DNA from: Eledone cirrhosa
Taxonomy: Eukaryota > Mollusca > Cephalopoda > Octopoda > Eledonidae
Direction: 5' to 3'
Length of the DNA stretch: 64,000 bases
Assembly: GCA_964016885.1 (NCBI GenBank)
Contig: OZ024742.1
Location: 122,827,196 to 122,891,195, forward strand
The position numbers and the translations under genes were made by a program. Within the stretch, counting starts at the first letter, position 1. Each line of letters opens with the position of its first letter. Below are positions 59,194 to 64,000 of this stretch, one piece after another. The notes under the pieces are model-generated. The model did not search any database. It saw only the letters and a list, made by a program, of their open reading frames with translations, and had not been told where the DNA came from.

Positions 59194-60130
59194 ACTCGTT
59201 TCCTATAAATATATATCAGTATATATATAAAATGAAGTATGTGTGTGTGCGTGTGTATGTCTGTGTGTCTGTGTATTACCTATAGGGGTCTACATCTTAC
59301 GACCGACTTTCATGAAACTTGACAGGCTGATAGATTAGTCATCGGGGAGTGTTTTCCATAGATCAGCGTATCGCTTTTTTTTTATTCCGGGAATATTCTG
59401 CAGATAAAAATTGATGAGGGGATCACCTTTTAGGTATCGAAAATTAAGATTGTTGGCTCTAACTCCCACATTTTGCCACCGATTTCGTTCAAATTTTAAA
59501 GCTAATAGAATTTATCATTGTACATCATGTAATGGCTTTATATTTTGCATTTGTTGTTCTGGGACGTGTAGAAATGTAATGTACTTATTCACGTGACAGT
59601 CATAACAAATCAAGTTACATTTATAAAAAAAAATGTTTGAGCCACTTTTTAAAGTGAAAATTACAATAAAGAATCCTGAAACGCGAACTGGCGCGAAGTT
59701 GAAGTGCTTATTCACGTGATGCATCAAACAATCAAATTTCACTCACATATGAAAAAACAATTTGACTCTCCTTTTTTTAAAGGCAAATACAATAACAACT
59801 TTGTAACGCGAACTGGGGCGAAATTTATTATAGTTATTCACGTGGCTATCATCAACCCACCAACTTTTCTAAAAATCCTAGCATTTCGAGCCCCTTTTTT
59901 CCACATAAAACAGAAGTAACATTCTAACACCAACTAGATTCGAGAAAAACCACAAACATTCCATCTCAATTCTACTTTTGAAAAGCATAAGAACTGTGAA
60001 ACCAGTAAAAGAAACAAATAAATATTCTTAAAAAGACTCGTGGCATTTTCGATTTCATCTTTTTTCCTTATACTTTCACTCATGTAGGACATCTCGTTTT
60101 TTTTTTCAATTAAATAAAAGAAAACAGTTT
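59194..60130. other. No gene recognised; possible Helitron 5' end at about 59218
   Basis: GTATATATATAAAATGAAG at 59218, followed further on by CGACTTTCATGAAACTTGAC, resembles the start of the Helitron at 53321 (TATATATATAAAGGGAAG, then CATCCAATTTTCATGAAACC). The initial TC is not at the expected place and no 3' end was found. The rest is AT-rich and anonymous. Confidence 0.35.
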
Positions 60131-60136
60131 CTTTAA

Positions 60137-60172
60137 CCCCGACGGCAGAGTTCAAGCCGTTTCGACGGCTAT
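60137..60172 (+). repeat. Third copy of the ACCCCGACGGC repeat arm
   Basis: ACCCCGACGGC, AGTTCAAGCCG and TTTCGACGGCTAT follow the same order as the arm at 58944-58983, in the same orientation. Confidence 0.6.
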
Positions 60173-60179
60173 TTCTGGA

Positions 60180-62600
60180 CTAAATTAATTTTTTAGCGTG
60201 GTGTTGATATAGCAGAACTCTTCAACGGGTAATTCCGTATATGGGCATGCGATAATCATGAATTTCTGATGGTTGTAGTAATCAAAAGGAGTGGTCAAAG
60301 TTCCTGTAAACACAGTTAAATCTTTCATGGCGGTGAGCAAGGGGTGGGGGTGTTGGGCTGAACTTGCCTGTAGAACAAATAGGGAGTGGGTGAAGCCGGT
60401 CAAGCGTTAAAAGTAAATTCTATACAGCAAATTCTAAGGAGTGTGGATAAAATAGACTGGCTAAAATGCAAGCGAAAATAGAATTATACAGGAATCTGAA
60501 AATGGGAAATTATAAAATTAAAAAAACTAGAGTCTAAAACAAGAAAACCGGGATTAATAAAATACATCTAATACCCCGGTGCTCCATCTCATAACGGTAA
60601 AATATCAATAACGATGCACCCGCTAAAAAAAGAAAACTATATTTTTAGCTGGTGTTGTGTTTTCTGCCAATGCTATATAGATTTCACGGGGGGACTGTAC
60701 TGAGGCTACAAAAACCTCAGAGTAAGCGAAAGAGGAAAAAAGGAAAAGGAAGAGGAGAGAGGGTGGAAGGAAGTGAGAAGAAGAGATAAAATAAAAAAGT
60801 AAAGTATTATATCTACCTATGGATGCTGGGGTTTCCCCTATCTAGTTCGCCAAGTGGGGAAAAAAAAGGATGTTACAGACATTGTCTACCCACCCGGGTC
60901 GTGAGGGGGTTTGAAGGCAAGGTAAGTCCCACTCAATCGGTGTTTACATGCGGTTACAAGTTCGTCTTTTTTGTTTAGGAGTTGGTCCTTCGTAAACAGC
61001 ATGCCCATATATATATATATAATGTTAATTATTCATGTTTTACAACAAAGCCAGGTTGCTTCAGCAAGGGAAGGTGTTTCTTAGTCAAGTTAATCCCTAA
61101 ACTTCTTCGAAGAAATGCCGTCTGTTAACCACGCCAATCACATATATATTGTTGGGTTGGGTGCATTTGTACAAAATTCTAGGGAGTAGTGTGCATGAGG
61201 GGGAACACTAGTCACTGATAGTCGGATTACTGTTGAAAGTCTCATAGCATTAAACGTTAATTTGATTTACTAACGGTCGGTTAATACATTTTAAAATTGT
61301 GTTTCTTAATTTTAATTGTGTGTATTTATGTGTGTAATGCGTAGACCAAAGAAAGTTTCACTTGTTCTATTAAGTTTATTTGTATAGTACTCGTGCTATG
61401 AGCGTTGGATTGTAATAATAGTAGGAATGCTGAGTTGATGCAGGATATGGAAACACTTTTGGGGGTTTGTAGTACAATTATTGTGTTGTAACTTTTATAC
61501 GACACCTATTATTGACAAAGATCTATGTAATTTCGACTATGTAATGAGTAAAATTAATTAAACTGTACATAATACTCTGGATACAAAGAGCTATAATATT
61601 AAACATATGCATTAGATTACCATAAACGTAGATTTAGAGAAGGTTTATTCCAAGGAGTTCTGGAAAGTAATTTCAGTTAATTGATGTGCCTCAAAAAGTA
61701 TCGTTATATTCGTAGAAGACGGAACACTAAGTAATTCCTCATTGATTTTCTAAGCCATAAAATATTTTGAATAAAATACTCGATAAAATCGATTCCATCT
61801 TTATTACCAACGGGGCGAATAGCAGTAAAGTTTGATTATTTATTTCGCTAGGTTATATGTATCACACTAAAACGCTGCCAATATAACTTTGATAGTAACA
61901 GTCATGACTGAAGGGTGACTAGTTAATTAGGGAAGGCGATGTACGGCAAATATTGAATAGAAGAATCAACACGTGTATACCTCTGTTAGAGCGTATATCC
62001 TTTGCTTCAATCTAATTCTATTTAACTTATACAATGAATTAAGCCAATAAATCATATGTATAAACTATTGGAAATCGTTAACTATTTGTATCTACTTGTG
62101 TTTATTCTATAAAACAACGTATATCTATATCCGAGTTACTTTGTGTCACCTTTATGTTGATTCAACGGATTACTATTCAATAATTTTGTCCGATAGAATT
62201 TTGCACAGAATTTAGATAAATAACAACTCTGGCTACAAATGTTGAAGTATAGTATACATTTACAATTTCCTTTTAAAATCAGTTTTCATGGGTTTTAAGT
62301 CATGAAAATTGACTAATAATTTGAAATATCACCCTCAATGAAACCTACAAAAATGTATTAAAAGAAGCGTGTTATATATCTCTCGATCCTTCTCACTCTC
62401 ACCCCCCTCCATTCTCTCTCTGATTATATATATAAATATATATATAGTATGTTTGCACAAGTATGTGTTTGTGTAAATATGTATATATGTGTATATGTGC
62501 ATGTCATGTAGCTTTCGCGTGCTACTGCTAACATGTAACACACATCCTGATAAATGATCGTGTTGTTGGCGACTAAACAGGCAACTGCACAGAGCTAGTT
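60180..62600. other. No gene recognised
   Basis: Anonymous DNA, purine-rich at 60700-60800 and AT-rich elsewhere. I see no repeat family or protein-like frame that I can support over these 2.4 kb. Confidence 0.5.
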
Positions 62601-62602
62601 TC

Positions 62603-63285
62603 GTGAGGAGGGTGATTTTGGGGATATCCTGTAATCTTTGTAGTCACACGGAAAAAGACCATGAACTTCTGATGGAATGCTTCTCGGCAGCTTGTGATGA
62701 ATTGGGGTTGAAAATCACCCTGAAAAAGACAAAATTGATGTACCAGCATGCAACCGGAAAGCCACGTATCCCACCATCCATAAATTTGAAAGGGAATATA
62801 TTGAAAGTTTTAGATTTGTGTAGCTAGGTGGTACTCTCTCCAGAACCAACGATGGTAAAATTGTAAGCTACCGATGGTTTTAAGCTGAAGATAATCTTGT
62901 GGACACAGTCAGGTATCGGTATGTGCACGAAAGCTGGTGTATCAAGCATGTGTTCTTACAGTCTTGCTTTACGAATGTGAGACGTAGACAATATACTGTT
63001 GACATACCCAGAGGCTTGGACGCTTCGTCCAGCAATGCTTTCTCTCCATCCTCAAGATTTCAGGGTGATCTCGTACACCAGACACCGATGTGCTGCAGCG
63101 AGCCTGTCCACAATGGTCCTTAAAGAGTGTCTCCGGTTGTCACGTTACACATTACACTTAGAGGAAAACAGACTCCCAAAACATGTATTGTATGGGGAAC
63201 TGCAAGAAAACAAGTACTTTAAAGACTGCTTGAAAGATACACTTAAGAAGGTTAACATCAACATCAAAACATGTGAAAATATTTA
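62603..63285 (+). pseudogene. Non-LTR retrotransposon RT 3' fragment, broken
   Basis: The frame 62603-62827 reads LLMECFSAACDELGLKITLKKTKLM. It matches the region just after the RT catalytic YADD in the common animal 'endonuclease-reverse transcriptase' LINEs (usual form CFSxACxxFGLTISxKKTxVM). LGGTLSRT follows in frame after a stop at about 62824, then a shifted stretch. Finally LPKHVLYGELQENKYFKDCLKDTLKKVNIN (63173-63265) corresponds to the C-terminal LPKQLLYGEL...KDTLKxSLK block. The catalytic part is missing and the frame is broken at least three times. It is unrelated to the Tx1-like and R4-like elements. Confidence 0.75.
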
Positions 63286-63289
63286 AAGA

Positions 63290-64000
63290 GAGAACCCAAT
63301 AGTGATATTTGATTGTTAGTGGTATTAAGAAATGTGAAAAGAAGCGGAGGGGCTACACTGAAGTGAAGCGAGCAACTAATTATATAGGGAATATTAGTCC
63401 TCGCCTAGAACAGGGTTCGAAAGTAACTCTTAGCTGTGAAGTATGCAAATAAGTATGGATGTCAAAAGCTGAGCTACGAAGGCGTGGCAGATGTCCTCCT
63501 CATGAAAATAACACCTTTGAGTCCCTCTTATACCCTGATTCAGCTACTGTGCCAATATGCGTCATTTTGCTTGTAGGCTATCACTGAACCACAAAGCATT
63601 TCACGCCAATCAAAGTCAAGCAGTCAGGAAACTTATCTGCACACTGTATGATATGACACTTCTTGGTTTACTGAACCATCTATGATGTCATCAACAGCAA
63701 TAACCTCAATAAAACGTTTTTTCAATGTCTGTTTTTTTCTTCTTCGAAGAAATGACCATACTCGGACACAGATTGGCTTGCACTATATATGTATGTATTT
63801 CTCTATTGAATTGAAGTGATCTGAGTGTGGAAAACATTTGCTTGAGCAAATCTGGTCTCAGGAACCACAGTCGCAGCTATGTTAAAAGAGAACCAGTCAA
63901 CTATGATCTCCGCGGTATTGTGAGGGTTCACAGGCAACCTGATGCAAGATATGGCGCCAGGCCAGGGAGATCCATCGTTGTCGTCAGTGTGCGAAGGAGT
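63290..64000 (+). other. LINE 3' flank with a C2H2-like remnant; no intact gene
   Basis: Probably a continuation of the decayed LINE: at about 63810-63880 one frame reads ICLSKSGLRNHSRSY, resembling the second half of a C2H2 zinc finger. Such a finger ends this class of LINE protein. The first Cys pair is not recognisable. The remainder to 64000 is anonymous. Confidence 0.35.

Overview
This window looks like repeat-rich, gene-poor nuclear DNA from a cephalopod, most likely an octopus. The grounds are the very long AT, CA/TG and GA microsatellites, several copies of a tRNA-derived SINE of the kind common in octopus and squid, Penelope-like elements (PLEs), Tx1-like and R4-like LINEs, and Helitrons. 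The species call rests on recognising repeat families, not on a database search. I found no convincing host protein-coding gene, rRNA gene, canonical tRNA gene or CRISPR array. Nearly every open frame that makes sense is a transposable-element frame or its decayed remnant.

Layout. Positions 1-10,450 hold dispersed SINE fragments, an almost perfect 296-bp palindrome (5274-5569), a 1.2-kb Helitron-like element filled with a tandem repeat of about 143 bp (6052-7227), and large microsatellites. Positions 11,100-18,250 are a PLE cluster. It contains one uninterrupted 522-codon reverse transcriptase/GIY-YIG frame on + (11110-12678) and two broken PLEs of a different type on -. Hammerhead-ribozyme-like motifs and promoter-like sequence lie beside these elements, at 13056-13094 (+) and 15702-15744 (-). 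Positions 18.3-26.7 kb are mostly anonymous AT-rich DNA with a second copy of the 10.1-kb repeat, a SINE and a broken mariner-type transposase.

Positions 26.7-51.7 kb are a LINE block of five elements. Three copies of one Tx1-like LINE (APE endonuclease plus RT; A 30.7-37.1, B 41.6-45.7, C 45.8-51.7 kb) all lie on +. Two R4/Dong-like LINEs (RT plus CCHC plus PD-(D/E)XK-type endonuclease) lie on -, one upstream of A and one between A and B. All five carry stop codons or frameshifts. The Tx1-like copies share a 3' stem-loop, a 3' end resembling the SINE tail, an (ATT)n tail and a GTAAGT motif just before ORF2.

Positions 52-56 kb hold a 229-bp element with perfect 38-bp inverted termini, a 350-bp foldback, and a 2.5-kb Helitron inserted exactly at the edge of that foldback. 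The Helitron carries an intron-split N-terminal remnant of its own protein. Positions 56-64 kb are mainly anonymous AT-rich DNA and microsatellites, a degenerate hammerhead-like motif, a dispersed inverted repeat, and a decayed LINE 3' end at 62.6-63.3 kb.

Functionally the window reads as layered mobile DNA. SINEs may be moved by a LINE with a matching tail, R4-like LINEs may use TAA/ATT repeats as landing sites, and PLEs carry promoter-plus-ribozyme terminal modules.
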